The notes: generated from the sequence alone by a model not told the origin. A stretch of DNA of 20,306 nt from Acetobacteraceae bacterium UBA6159 (GCA_002422345.1 DIUL01000018.1:53723-74028); one strand, 5' to 3'; positions 1-8,695 are shown, counted from the first letter of the stretch. Program-made: numbers and translations.

Positions 1-551
1 ATCCCGGCGTGCAGGACGTGTTCTTCCAGGTGTTCGACAAGGGGAACATGAAGGACGGCGAAGGCCGCGACATCGACTTCAAGAACACCGTCATCATCAT
101 GACATCCAACGCCGGCACCGATCTGATCGCGAAACTGTTCGCCGATCCGGAAACCGCGCCGGATGCCGCCGGCCTCGCCGATGCGCTGCGGCCGGAACTG
201 GCGAAATACTTCAAGCCCGCCTTTCTCGGCCGCGTCTCCCTGGTGCCCTATTTCCCGCTGCCCGATCACGTCATCCGCCAGATCGTGGCCTTGCAGCTCA
301 ATCGCATCCGCAACCGGGTGCGCGACGCCTACCGCGCCAGCTTCGACTGGGATCCGGCGCTGGTCGAACAGATCGCGGCGCGCTGCACCGAAACGTCATC
401 GGGCGCGCGCAATATCGAGACCATTCTTTCCCGCACGCTTCTGCCCGAACTCTCGTCCGAGGTTCTTGCCCGCCTCGCCGAGGGGCAAAGCGTGCGGCGT
501 ATCACCGTCTCGTGCGGTGAAGGGGGAGCCTTCGCCTATGCGGTCGACTGA
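1..551 (+). CDS. clpV: T6SS sheath-disassembly ATPase ClpV/TssH, C-terminal part (5' truncated by window edge)
   Basis: This is the last ~182 codons of an AAA+ ATPase; the first complete codon is at 3 and the stop ends at 551. Visible parts of the second ATPase domain (D2) are the FFQVFDKG segment, the sensor-1 stretch VIIMTSNAGTD, the arginine-finger region KPAFLGR and the sensor-2-like SSGARNIE, followed by the small C-terminal D2 subdomain. In the family, ClpV hexamers thread and disassemble the contracted TssB/TssC sheath in the cytoplasm so it can be reused. The gene lies 36 bp before hcp on the same strand, which separates it from a generic ClpB and makes TssH the best call. The N-terminal sheath-binding domain and the Walker motifs are outside the window. 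Confidence 0.93.
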   Translation, partial: PGVQDVFFQVFDKGNMKDGEGRDIDFKNTVIIMTSNAGTDLIAKLFADPETAPDAAGLADALRPELAKYFKPAFLGRVSLVPYFPLPDHVIRQIVALQLNRIRNRVRDAYRASFDWDPALVEQIAARCTETSSGARNIETILSRTLLPELSSEVLARLAEGQSVRRITVSCGEGGAFAYAVD

Positions 552-575
552 CCGCACCGGAACCGAAACGTAAAC

Positions 576-580
576 GGAGA
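576..580 (+). promoter_or_regulatory. Ribosome binding site of hcp
   Basis: GGAGA lies 7 nt before the ATG at 588. It fixes this start over the second in-frame ATG four codons later. Confidence 0.7.
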
Positions 581-587
581 TCAGGAC

Positions 588-1067
588 ATGTCTATCTACA
601 TGAAGTTCGGCAGTGTCGACGGCGCGGTGACAACCGAGGGCGTGAAGAAATGGATTGAGTGCAGCTCTTTCCAATTCTCCGTCTCGCGCCAGATCGGCAC
701 CGCCGCCCGCGGCCTGCAAAACCGCGAGGGCTCCGAGCCTTCGTTTGGAGAGGTGGTGATCACGAAATACTTCGATATCTCCTCCCCCAAGCTGATCCAG
801 GACGCCTGGGGCGGTGATCTCAGCACCACGGTAAAGTTCAAGTTCACGACGACCGCGAAGAACAAGGTCGACACGTTCCTGGAATTCGAACTCAAGAACT
901 GCGGCGTCAGCTCCTACAGCGTCAGCGCCGGCGACCAGGGCAACCCGATGGAAAGCTACGCCCTGAACTACACGAAGGTGGAGATCAGCCACACGGGCAT
1001 GGACACCAAGATCGGCGGTTCTCCGACGCGCGTGAACTACGACCTGGAAGCCATGAAGGGCGGCTGA
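588..1067 (+). CDS. hcp: T6SS inner-tube protein Hcp/TssD
   Basis: The 159-residue product has the Hcp layout, starting MSIYMKFGSVDG and including the KKWIECSSFQFSVSRQ segment, the VVITKYFDISSPKLIQDA segment and a C-terminal beta strand ending in YDLEAMKGG. Hcp hexamers stack into the tube that is propelled out of the cell; they also act as chaperone and carrier for small effectors. The length is normal for a structural Hcp and there is no C-terminal extension, so this is not an evolved Hcp carrying a toxin. It follows clpV by 36 bp and probably shares its transcript. It ends 55 bp before the stop codon of the convergent phosphatase gene. Confidence 0.96.
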   Translation: MSIYMKFGSVDGAVTTEGVKKWIECSSFQFSVSRQIGTAARGLQNREGSEPSFGEVVITKYFDISSPKLIQDAWGGDLSTTVKFKFTTTAKNKVDTFLEFELKNCGVSSYSVSAGDQGNPMESYALNYTKVEISHTGMDTKIGGSPTRVNYDLEAMKGG

Positions 1068-1083
1068 TCCGGCATCCGGTCTG

Positions 1084-1123
1084 GCGGGCGCCCCTGGGGT
1101 GTATACCCCTGGGAGGTGCCCGC
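1084..1123. terminator. Long hairpin between convergent hcp and pppA; probable bidirectional terminator
   Basis: The outer arms GCGGGC (1084-1089) and GCCCGC (1118-1123) enclose an inner perfect stem, GGGGT (1096-1100) with ACCCC (1105-1109), around a GTAT loop. There is no T-tract on either side, so it may serve as a transcript-end or stability structure more than as a classical intrinsic terminator. Its right edge touches the last base of the pppA stop codon. Confidence 0.55.
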
Positions 1124-1845
1124 TACCCGCCTACCTCCACCACCACGGCCGTCACGTTGTCCGACACCTGACGCGCCAGCGCGGCATTGATGAGCAGATC
1201 GGCGGGCGAGACCCCCGCGGGGGCACCCAGCAGGCCGGCGATCTCCGCCTCTGACAACGTCTTCGACAAACCATCACTGCACAGCAGGAACCGGTCGCTC
1301 GGCGCGACCGAGCCGGTGACCTTGTCCAGCGCCAGGTCCGGTTCCCCCGCACCGATCGCGCGCGTGATGATGTTGGCTTGCGGATGCGCCTCGGCCTGTT
1401 CCGGCGTCAGTTCGCCGCTGTCGACCAGGGCCTGTACGAAGGAATGGTCGCGCGTGAGCTGTGACAGCGTGTCCCCGCGCAGCAGGTAGATCCGCGAATC
1501 TCCGGCCCACAGCGCCGCGAAGAACGAATCCCGCACCAGCAGGATCGCCACGGTGGACGCCATCATCACGCCCGGGCCGCGCTGGGCGGCTTCATCCAGC
1601 AAGGTGGCGTGGACATCGAGCAGCCGGCCCCGGGCCTCGGCAAGCAACTGGCCGGCGCCGAGATGGGGCGGGACCGCTTCCAGCGCGTCCCGGATCATGG
1701 CGGAGGCGACCTCTCCCGCCTCATGCCCGCCCGCGCCATCGGCGACGGCCCACAAACCGAGGTCGGCCCGGTCGACGAAATTGTCCTCGTTATGGGTTCT
1801 GCGTGCCCCGGCATGAGTCGCCGAGAATGACCGGTGGGTCATCAT
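1123..1845 (-). CDS. pppA: PP2C-family Ser/Thr phosphatase, T6SS regulator PppA
   Basis: The 240-residue protein carries PP2C metal-binding motifs in order: R-T-H-N-E-D near residues 16-21, ADGAGGHEAGE at 35-45, ALWAGDSRIY, a FLLCSDGL segment and a C-terminal SDNVTAVVVEV. In the family, PppA reverses the threonine phosphorylation that PpkA applies to T6SS components, and so restrains assembly. The start at 1845 is chosen because GGAGGAG (complement of 1853-1859) sits 7 nt upstream and the residues before it look non-coding. Its ATG overlaps the tagF stop as ATGA, implying translational coupling. In Agrobacterium the two are fused into one TagF-PppA polypeptide; here they are separate genes. 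It is the last gene of the - strand operon. Confidence 0.9.
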   Translation of the reverse strand: MMTHRSFSATHAGARRTHNEDNFVDRADLGLWAVADGAGGHEAGEVASAMIRDALEAVPPHLGAGQLLAEARGRLLDVHATLLDEAAQRGPGVMMASTVAILLVRDSFFAALWAGDSRIYLLRGDTLSQLTRDHSFVQALVDSGELTPEQAEAHPQANIITRAIGAGEPDLALDKVTGSVAPSDRFLLCSDGLSKTLSEAEIAGLLGAPAGVSPADLLINAALARQVSDNVTAVVVEVGG

Positions 1846-2426
1846 GGACAGGCTCCTCCACCGGCTGCGCCGCCGGCCAGCATCGCCGCATGATCCGGCA
1901 TCGGCGGCAGGCCGTCCAGAACAAGCGACGTGGCCAGGACGGATGGCGTGCCTTCCGTCCACCACAGGCCCTTCCCCGACCCATCCGGTTCGGGCACGTC
2001 GACGGCATCGGCGATCCAGGCGGCGAGATCATCCGGACCACCGTCATCGGCCAGCGCATCGCGGACCGCGTCCTCGGCTTCGTCGAGAAACAACGCCCCC
2101 GCCTCCGGGTCCGGTGCGCCCTGGCATCCCGGGAACACCACCGCCACCGTCAGCGGATAGCCCCGCCCCACCCGGTCCACGCTCGGCAGCATGAGGCCGA
2201 GCACAGGGTCGGGACCGCAGGCGCCGGGGGGAAGGGAGAAGCGCCAGACGGGGGCGGTCAGCCAAGCGTCCATCCAGGCATCTCCGAGCAAGGCGCGGGA
2301 GGCCGTCAATGCCTGCTCGACCCATTGTTCCCACGGATCGAGGAAGGTTTTCGGCAGCCCTCGCGTCACGAAGTCGCCGCGTGATGGCAGCTTGCCGAAC
2401 AACCCACGCGGGAAGGGACGCGCCAC
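1842..2426 (-). CDS. tagF: T6SS-associated protein TagF
   Basis: The 194-residue product begins with a hydrophobic and basic segment leading into FGKLPSRGDFVTRGLP, the signature N-terminal motif of TagF (DUF2094). It continues with WRFSLPPGACGP and GYPLTVAVVFP segments typical of the family. TagF is a cytoplasmic repressor of T6SS assembly; in Agrobacterium it acts with PppA and binds Fha. The start is GTG, 2 nt after the tssM stop, so translation probably depends on termination of tssM. The end overlaps pppA by 4 nt. The C-terminus is low-complexity (Gly/Ala-rich), where the domain fades out; in fused homologues this would be the linker to the phosphatase. Confidence 0.9.
   Translation of the reverse strand: MARPFPRGLFGKLPSRGDFVTRGLPKTFLDPWEQWVEQALTASRALLGDAWMDAWLTAPVWRFSLPPGACGPDPVLGLMLPSVDRVGRGYPLTVAVVFPGCQGAPDPEAGALFLDEAEDAVRDALADDGGPDDLAAWIADAVDVPEPDGSGKGLWWTEGTPSVLATSLVLDGLPPMPDHAAMLAGGAAGGGACP
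1853..1859 (-). promoter_or_regulatory. Ribosome binding site deciding the pppA start
   Basis: On the - strand this reads GGAGGAG, 7 nt before the ATG at 1845 and inside the 3' end of tagF. It supports the short start over an extension to 1965. Confidence 0.75.
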
Positions 2427-2428
2427 GG

Positions 2429-5400
2429 TCAGGGACCGATCGCCGGGCAGCGGAAGTCGCGCATCAGGGACGGAACGAAGGGGTTATTGGCGCCCGCCTG
2501 CACCTCGAACACCACCTGCCGCTGGCCCTGGGAGAAGGTCAGCAGGAACTGCTCATCCGATCCGGTGCGGCGGGCCTTGCCGAACAGGCGGAACAGCGCC
2601 CAGGGGCCGGTGGCGAAGTTGGCCGAACCCTCGGCCGGCGGTGGTTCGAAGGTGACCTGGGTGTGGGTCATGCCGCCGGGGCCAGGCCATTCGAACATCT
2701 TGGGCGGAGTCGGCTGGTCGGACGTGAAGGTTATCGGCTGCCCGCCCAGTTCCATCGTCGCCTTCTTCGTTTCGGGATCGGCGCTGACGGGACGGATCAG
2801 GAAGGTAACCCGAGGCATGGTGCCGAAGGTGAAGAAGGCCTGCCGGATGCGGTCGATGCGCTGGAAGCTGGCCACGTCGCCGGCGGTGAAGGGGGGTTCG
2901 ACGCCCATGTATTGCTGCGGCCGCCAAGTGTTGCCCTGGATGGCCACATAGGGCCGCATCTGGGCCACGAAGAACTGGTCCATGCTGCCCGCCGGGGCGA
3001 ACAAGCGGCTGAAATCCTCCATGGAGGCGTCGGCCCCGTCGGCGAACAGGGGGAACCGCCGCTCGATTGACTTGCACAGCGGCCCGGGCGGCGGCATCGG
3101 CGCCCCGCCACCGGCCGCGGCGGCCCCGCCCCCCGCATTGAACGCCGCGGCCACCGCCTTGCGTTGCAGGTCGCCGCCCATGGTCCGCCCGCCCGATGCG
3201 ATCGTCGTCACCCAGCGCTTCACCGGCTGCGGAATACGCAGATTCTGCAACACCCGCACCGGGTCGCCGGCGGCTGGCATCGGCGGGCCGGAGGCGCGGG
3301 TTTCAAGCTGCACGGCCAGGTCCCGCAGGGTGGTCAGGACGGTTTCCAACCCCCTCTCGTTGAACTCCCGCAACTCCTGGAACTGCACATCGACGGCTTT
3401 GCCGGGCGGTTCCGTGTCGGGGGCGAGGAAACGGACCACCGCCGCGTCCCGCACGGCCTGCACCGCCTGCCCGACCGCGCCGCCGGCCGGAGGGGCCGAG
3501 ACTTCGGGCGGCGCGAGCGTCAGGTTCTTGCGGAGCGCGGTCAGGACCTCTCGGATCGGGGAACCGGGTGTCGACAGGATCTTCAGGTCAGCCACGGCCT
3601 GTTCCGGCGTCGCCGGCACGATCAGGTCCAGGTCGTCCAGCAGGGCATTCCAACGGGCGATGTACTCCCGCGTGTAGAGGGCGATCACCTCCCGTTCCAG
3701 GGCCAGCACCGCGCGCGGGTCGTTCAGGTCCACCACCGCCTGGTTGCCTACCAGGACCCAGTTCTCCTTTCCGACCCGGGCGATCGCGCCAGGCAGCGCG
3801 GGCAGCACGGAGGTCCAGAAGCCCGCCGGGGTGAACAGGCCGGGGATCGGCTCGGTCAACGGCGCGCCGGACCGGCGGACGAACCATTTGCCGGAGCCGA
3901 TGCCGGGTGCCTCGGCCGGCACCCACGGCCGAACCTTGGTGTCGGTGGCGCGCAGGACGGAATAGACTCGGGCGGCCAGGGGGATGTTGCTGAACACGGA
4001 CCGCGCGTCGTCGATCAGCGCCTGGTCGACCGGCATCTCGGCCAGCGGTTCGGCCAGCAGCGCGTTCAGGTGCTTCAGCAGGGACTCCCGCAACGGCGCC
4101 TGGGCCGCGCCGGGATACAGGTCCCGCTGCCAGTCCCCGACGGCCCAATCCCGGATCATGCCGACATCCAGCGGCCCCTTGGAGCCGAGCATGAGGTAGA
4201 TGCGGGTGTGTTCGTAGAGACGGTCGGGGGCGTTGATGTGTTCGCGCACGCGTTGTTCAGCGCGCCAGAACAGGCGGGGCAGCAGGATGCGTTCCAGTGA
4301 CTGGCGATACAGCAGTTCGGCGGCGGCGCGCAGGGTGTCGTCCTGGTTCATGCCGAAGCCCCAGGTCGTGGACTCGGTCGAATCCGGCCCGAAGGGCAGT
4401 GCTCGCGCCTGGTCCAGCAGCGGCAGCACCCGATGCAGGTCGGCGGCGGCAACGGGTTGCAGCGGCGTCCGCTCCACCTGTCCGCGCCAGGACGCCAGGG
4501 CGGCATCAAACCGCGTGACGGAGGCCGTGCTGCGTTGCCAACCGACCAGCAACGCGCCGATCCCACCGACGAGCAACAGCACGGCGAGGCCCCAGACCGC
4601 GGCCTGCATCACCACCCGGCGGCGGCGGGCGGCGGCGTTGCGGTCGATCAGCATCGCTTCCCCCAGGATGACGCCCTTGATCAGGTGTTCCAGGAAGTAG
4701 CTGCGTCCCCGCTCGGGACGGAGCGTGGGGGACCGGTTCTGGTCGATGCCGAAGGTGCGGGCCATGGCGCCGACCATGCGGTCGATCGGCGTACCTTCCT
4801 GGGTGCCGGAGACGAAGTAGACGCCGCGCAGGAAGGCGGCAGGGTCGAGTTGGCTGGCGCCGAAGGATTCCTGGAGGAACTCGGTCAGCGGCGCTTCCAG
4901 GCTGGCGACCTGGGCCGGGAAGCCGAGGATGGCGGGGCGGCGATCGGACCCACGCTCATCCTGCAAGCGATCGGTGACGCGGGCGGACAGGACATCGACC
5001 AAAGCGCGCAGTTCGGTGGCGAAGGCGGCGGCGGGACCGCCGGGCGGGCCTTCGACCGGGAAGGTCGTGCCCCAGACCTGGCCGCGCCGTTCCCGGTCCA
5101 GGTCGTCGAAATACTCCATGAAGCCGGCGAGCAGGTCGGACTTGGTGAACATGACATAGACCGGCAGGCGGACGCCCAGGCGGTCGTTCAGTTCCTTCAG
5201 GCGGCGGCGGATGGTGCGGGCATGGGCCTGACGCTCGAAGGGTTCGGCCTGGATCACGTCGTTCAGGGCGATGGCGACTATCACGCCGTTCAACGGCTGG
5301 CGCGGGCGTGTGTTGCGCAGCAGATCGAGGAAGGCATCCCAGCCGGCGCGGTCCACCGTGGCGTCGGAGTCCTGGGTCGTGTAGCGGCCGGCCGTGTCGA

Positions 5401-5911
5401 TCAGCACGGCCTTGTCGGTGAAGTACCAGTCACACAGCCGCGTGCCGCCGACGCCCTTGACCTCCGGGTCGCCCATCTCGGCGGCCAGCGGGAAGGTCAG
5501 GTTGGCGTTCAGCAGGGCCGTGGTCTTGCCGGCGCCGGGCGGGCCGATGATGACGTACCAAGGCTGTTCATACAGGTAGCCGCGGGCCCCGCTGGCTTTG
5601 CGCAGCGCCTCCATCGCCTTGGTCAGGCGGTCGCGCAGGCGGGCCGCTTCCTCATCCGCGGCCTGTGCGCCGGGGTCGGCGGCGGTGACGCCATCGGCCA
5701 ACGCCTTGTCGCGGCGGCGGCGGCGCAGGTCGGCCAGCAGGTTCAGCCCCGCCCAGACGCCGATCACGACCACCATCAGCAGGATCAGCAGCCAAGTGGC
5801 TTCCAATGGCTGCCACAACGGTCCGAACAGCCAGATCAGCAGGCACAGCAGGACGGCGCCGATGCCGGTCAGGAACCAGCGGGAGCCAAGGGCACGGATC
5901 ATCGCTTGCAT
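2429..5911 (-). CDS. tssM: T6SS inner-membrane core protein TssM (IcmF family)
   Basis: The 1160-residue protein has two N-terminal membrane spans (about 13-30 and 40-57) and a cytoplasmic NTPase-like domain. This domain has Walker A GPPGAGKT at 123-130, VLIDTAGRY at 169-177 and FTKSD at 255-259. A third span at about 434-458 leads into a large periplasmic part. The C-terminal beta domain includes the family-typical FEWPGPGGMTHTQV segment. TssM links TssL in the inner membrane to the TssJ lipoprotein and forms the envelope-spanning channel. The Walker motifs are intact; in other systems ATP binding by TssM is sometimes dispensable. Near the third quarter a Gly/Ala/Pro-rich linker (GGGAAAAGGG) precedes the last domain. 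It starts 6 nt after the tssL stop; an alternative ATG lies three codons in. Confidence 0.96.
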   Translation of the reverse strand: MQAMIRALGSRWFLTGIGAVLLCLLIWLFGPLWQPLEATWLLILLMVVVIGVWAGLNLLADLRRRRRDKALADGVTAADPGAQAADEEAARLRDRLTKAMEALRKASGARGYLYEQPWYVIIGPPGAGKTTALLNANLTFPLAAEMGDPEVKGVGGTRLCDWYFTDKAVLIDTAGRYTTQDSDATVDRAGWDAFLDLLRNTRPRQPLNGVIVAIALNDVIQAEPFERQAHARTIRRRLKELNDRLGVRLPVYVMFTKSDLLAGFMEYFDDLDRERRGQVWGTTFPVEGPPGGPAAAFATELRALVDVLSARVTDRLQDERGSDRRPAILGFPAQVASLEAPLTEFLQESFGASQLDPAAFLRGVYFVSGTQEGTPIDRMVGAMARTFGIDQNRSPTLRPERGRSYFLEHLIKGVILGEAMLIDRNAAARRRRVVMQAAVWGLAVLLLVGGIGALLVGWQRSTASVTRFDAALASWRGQVERTPLQPVAAADLHRVLPLLDQARALPFGPDSTESTTWGFGMNQDDTLRAAAELLYRQSLERILLPRLFWRAEQRVREHINAPDRLYEHTRIYLMLGSKGPLDVGMIRDWAVGDWQRDLYPGAAQAPLRESLLKHLNALLAEPLAEMPVDQALIDDARSVFSNIPLAARVYSVLRATDTKVRPWVPAEAPGIGSGKWFVRRSGAPLTEPIPGLFTPAGFWTSVLPALPGAIARVGKENWVLVGNQAVVDLNDPRAVLALEREVIALYTREYIARWNALLDDLDLIVPATPEQAVADLKILSTPGSPIREVLTALRKNLTLAPPEVSAPPAGGAVGQAVQAVRDAAVVRFLAPDTEPPGKAVDVQFQELREFNERGLETVLTTLRDLAVQLETRASGPPMPAAGDPVRVLQNLRIPQPVKRWVTTIASGGRTMGGDLQRKAVAAAFNAGGGAAAAGGGAPMPPPGPLCKSIERRFPLFADGADASMEDFSRLFAPAGSMDQFFVAQMRPYVAIQGNTWRPQQYMGVEPPFTAGDVASFQRIDRIRQAFFTFGTMPRVTFLIRPVSADPETKKATMELGGQPITFTSDQPTPPKMFEWPGPGGMTHTQVTFEPPPAEGSANFATGPWALFRLFGKARRTGSDEQFLLTFSQGQRQVVFEVQAGANNPFVPSLMRDFRCPAIGP

Positions 5912-5917
5912 CGTCCG

Positions 5918-7303
5918 CTATTCCTGCCGCCGCAGCACGATTTCGATGCGGCGGTTCGCCTCTCGCCCCTCGGCGGTGTCGTTGCTGGCGACGGGATGCA
6001 GGTCGGCCCGCCCCTCGGCGGTCAGGCGCACGGGTTCCCGCATCTTCTGTCCGATCACGTCGCGCGCCGCCTCCGCCCGCGCCACGGAAAGCTGGAAGTT
6101 GGAGGGGAACCGCACGGTGCGGATCGGCTGGTTGTCGGTGTGGCCGATGACCAGAACGCGCCCGGGTTCGGTGTTCAGCGCGTCGCCAATGCGTTGCAGC
6201 AGCGGGACGAAGCCGGGTTTCAGCGTGCCGCTGCCGGAGGGGAACATGCCGCTGCTGCGGATTTCCACCCGCGTGGTCGTCGCCGTCTCGGTCACGCTGA
6301 CCAGGCCCTGGCGGATTTCCGGTTCCAGGAATTTCCGCATCTGCGCGGCCGCGCTGGGTCCGGGCGAGGGCGGCGGCGGAGGCGGCGGGGCGACGATGCG
6401 CGGTGCCTCCGGCCGCTGGATCGTGGGCATGGGCGGCGCGGAACGGGCGGCATTGGCCATCGCGACATCGGCCCCGCCGCCCAGCAGGGTCGAGAGCACG
6501 AGGAATAGCACGCCCAGCAGGGTCACAACCCCGGCGCCGATCACCCAGGCCGGGACGGTGGCGCGGGCGGGGACATAGGGTGCGTCTTCTCCTGGCCAAC
6601 GGGGTGACAGGCCGCGTTCGGCGGACGGATGCAAGCGCTTGAGGATTTCGTAGACGGCCTCCCGCAAGGCCTCCAGTTCACTGATCCCGCGCGGCAGCAC
6701 GCGGTAGCGGCCCTGGAAGCCCAACGACAGGCAGTAGTACATCAGGGCGAGCAGTTCCTGATGGTTGGACGGATCGCGGCGCAGTTCCTCCAGCACCTGG
6801 AAGAACCCCTCCCCGGCCACGACGTTGCGGTGGAACATCGCGACCAGGGAGTTCTGCGCCCAGGCTCCGGTCCGGCCCCAGGACGTGTTCATCACGACGT
6901 CATCGAGGCTGGCGCACAGCACGTAATGCGCCGTCCGCACATCCCGCCGCGGCAGATCGAGGCGCTGGATCGCCACGTCGAAGCGGTTCAGCTCCTGCAT
7001 CGCCTGTTCGCGCAGGGTTGCCGGATCGGGGTCGCCGGCCAGATGCCGCAGCCGTCCCATCAGATTGAGCAAGGGGGACGCCGCGGCCAGCAGCGGGGAT
7101 GCCCCGACCAGCGGCAGTTCCGGCCCGTCCAGGACCGGCGCCGCCCGCGGGCGCGCCCGGACCTCCGGTTCGATCGCGCGCCGGATCGTGGGCCGGCTGG
7201 CGCCATCGGCCGGCGGTTCCGGACGGCGCGCGAACCCACCGGGGATCGGCCGGATGACCGTGCGGTCCTTGTCGGCGGGTTCGTCGAAGGGATTGTCGCT
7301 CAT
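5918..7303 (-). CDS. tssL: T6SS membrane protein TssL (DotU family) with C-terminal OmpA peptidoglycan-binding domain
   Basis: The 461-residue protein has four parts. A flexible cytoplasmic tail (1-60) starts MSDNPFDEP and carries DRTVIRPIPGG at 13-23. The DotU core covers about 70-230, including NRFD, the DDVV segment and a MYYCLSLGFQGRY signature. One membrane span lies at about 252-272, followed by a Pro-rich linker with eight consecutive prolines near 305-312. A periplasmic OmpA-like domain (about 350-461) has GHTDNQP and NRRIEIVL motifs. TssL joins TssM in the membrane complex and contacts the TssK baseplate; the OmpA domain would anchor it to peptidoglycan. The ATG at 7303 is chosen because it forms an ATGA overlap with the tssK stop. 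Thr15 matches the position of the threonine phosphorylated by PpkA in Agrobacterium TssL (Thr14, from memory). Confidence 0.95.
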   Translation of the reverse strand: MSDNPFDEPADKDRTVIRPIPGGFARRPEPPADGASRPTIRRAIEPEVRARPRAAPVLDGPELPLVGASPLLAAASPLLNLMGRLRHLAGDPDPATLREQAMQELNRFDVAIQRLDLPRRDVRTAHYVLCASLDDVVMNTSWGRTGAWAQNSLVAMFHRNVVAGEGFFQVLEELRRDPSNHQELLALMYYCLSLGFQGRYRVLPRGISELEALREAVYEILKRLHPSAERGLSPRWPGEDAPYVPARATVPAWVIGAGVVTLLGVLFLVLSTLLGGGADVAMANAARSAPPMPTIQRPEAPRIVAPPPPPPPSPGPSAAAQMRKFLEPEIRQGLVSVTETATTTRVEIRSSGMFPSGSGTLKPGFVPLLQRIGDALNTEPGRVLVIGHTDNQPIRTVRFPSNFQLSVARAEAARDVIGQKMREPVRLTAEGRADLHPVASNDTAEGREANRRIEIVLRRQE

Positions 7304-8640
7304 GTCCGGACGGCCCAAAGCTCAAGCGCGATGTTCGGGAACATGTCGGAGACGTGCAGGCCGATATCGGCCGTGGCCTTCGCGGCCTCCCAATAGGGGC
7401 TGGCGCGATCCAGCTCGAAGCAGACCGAGCCAGGCTGGAACGGCAGTTGCGGCGGATGGGTGGGCAGCGGGCTGACCGCGATGCCGGACAAAGCGGAGTT
7501 CACCAGGTCATCAAGCTGCCGCATCGCCCCGATCTTCACCTGGCGGGGGAAGTCGCGGCGCAGAGACTCGACCGGCATGTCCGCCTTGACGATCAAATAG
7601 AACACCGCGGCCTTGAGCAGTTCGACGTTCCGCACCCGCCCGCGGAACCAGTTGGCCCGCTGCTGCAAGGGGATGCGTTCGGCCCCGGTATCGCGCATCC
7701 ACGCCATGATCCGCCGCAGGTCGGCCATCACGCGGGCGAAGCTGCGCTGGAGGTCCTCGTGCCGGTAGGGGGCGTAGGGTTGCAGGCGGTGCGTCTGCTC
7801 GGTGAAGGTTCCGAATTCCCCGGCCATCTGCACGAAGGCGGCGTACATCTGCTCGGGGTGGACCGCGCCGGCGTCCGCCCAATGCGCCAGCAGCTTCTGC
7901 CAGCGGTTGGACGCCTGCATCAGCATGAAATCCATCTGTTGCGCCGGCGTCTGCGGCATGGCGCCGGACAGCCGCCCGGCCAGAGTCTCGATCCGCGAGG
8001 TCAGGCCGCCGAGGATTTCCTCTCCGTAGGACACCAGGCGGGGCGACGCCGCGATCCGCAGCGCGGGCGGGATCCATTCCTCGTCCAGGCGCACGCGCTT
8101 GTCGGCACCGACCTCCTCGATCCGCGCGATCGGGATGGACAGCCAGCCGCTGCGGTCGTCGCTGTCCAGCATGAACCGCAGCCGCAGCCGCCCGACCAGC
8201 AGGTCCGCGGGGTCGGAGGCATCGTCGGCCGCACCGGGAAACGTGTCCGCGGCCTCGAACGGCTGGACGCGGTAGCGGCCGGTGCCCGTGGCCTCGTCAT
8301 GCGCGACCTGGACCGAGGACGCCGCCGGATCGGCGACACACAGATGCACGAGTTGCCGCCGCACCCGCTCATCCACCAGCAGGGCGCCGGGGCTGTCGGT
8401 GTCGCCGGGGATCGAGAACGGGGTGCCATCGGCGAAGACGCCGGCCGCGGAGGACAGCGCAAATTGCCCGATCTCCAGCTTCTCCTGGTCGATGCGGAGG
8501 TCGGACATCCCCCACCACCAGGGGCCGAGGGCGCGGGCGCGGGCACGCACCAGCGCCTCGGTCCAGCGGGACTGCTGCTGGAAGTGCTGCGCCCGCAGGA
8601 ACATCCCCTCCTGCCAGATGACGGGGTTTGTCCAGCTCAT
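7300..8640 (-). CDS. tssK: T6SS baseplate protein TssK
   Basis: The 446-residue product has the normal TssK length and its typical opening, SWTNPVIWQEGMFLRAQHFQQQ. Family-like segments follow, such as ARIEEVGADKRVRLDEEWIPP, a helical middle with YEEILGGLTSRIETLA-type heptads, and a C-terminal domain ending near FPNIALELWAVR. TssK trimers connect the TssF/TssG wedges of the baseplate to the TssL/TssM membrane complex on the cytoplasmic side, and resemble phage receptor-binding proteins. The stop overlaps the tssL start by 4 nt. A 55-nt gap with no clear promoter separates it from tagH upstream, and an AGGAG-like sequence lies somewhat far (about 13 nt) from the ATG. Confidence 0.95.
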   Translation of the reverse strand: MSWTNPVIWQEGMFLRAQHFQQQSRWTEALVRARARALGPWWWGMSDLRIDQEKLEIGQFALSSAAGVFADGTPFSIPGDTDSPGALLVDERVRRQLVHLCVADPAASSVQVAHDEATGTGRYRVQPFEAADTFPGAADDASDPADLLVGRLRLRFMLDSDDRSGWLSIPIARIEEVGADKRVRLDEEWIPPALRIAASPRLVSYGEEILGGLTSRIETLAGRLSGAMPQTPAQQMDFMLMQASNRWQKLLAHWADAGAVHPEQMYAAFVQMAGEFGTFTEQTHRLQPYAPYRHEDLQRSFARVMADLRRIMAWMRDTGAERIPLQQRANWFRGRVRNVELLKAAVFYLIVKADMPVESLRRDFPRQVKIGAMRQLDDLVNSALSGIAVSPLPTHPPQLPFQPGSVCFELDRASPYWEAAKATADIGLHVSDMFPNIALELWAVRT

Positions 8641-8695
8641 GGTCGGGGGGATACTCCTGGGGCCGAGGCGGGATGGGCGGACGAGGGCGTGGTCC

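Noticed and set aside
1846..1965. N-terminal extension of PppA by 40 residues
   Set aside because: It overlaps tagF in another frame, is Arg-rich and unlike PP2C proteins; GGAGGAG marks the start at 1845.
4433..6508. Long + strand open frame (691 codons) opposite tssM and tssL
   Set aside because: It is a shadow of high-GC genes: tssM and tssL on the - strand have clear domains and coupled starts, while this frame has no recognisable motif and His/Gly/Gln-rich composition typical of antisense frames.
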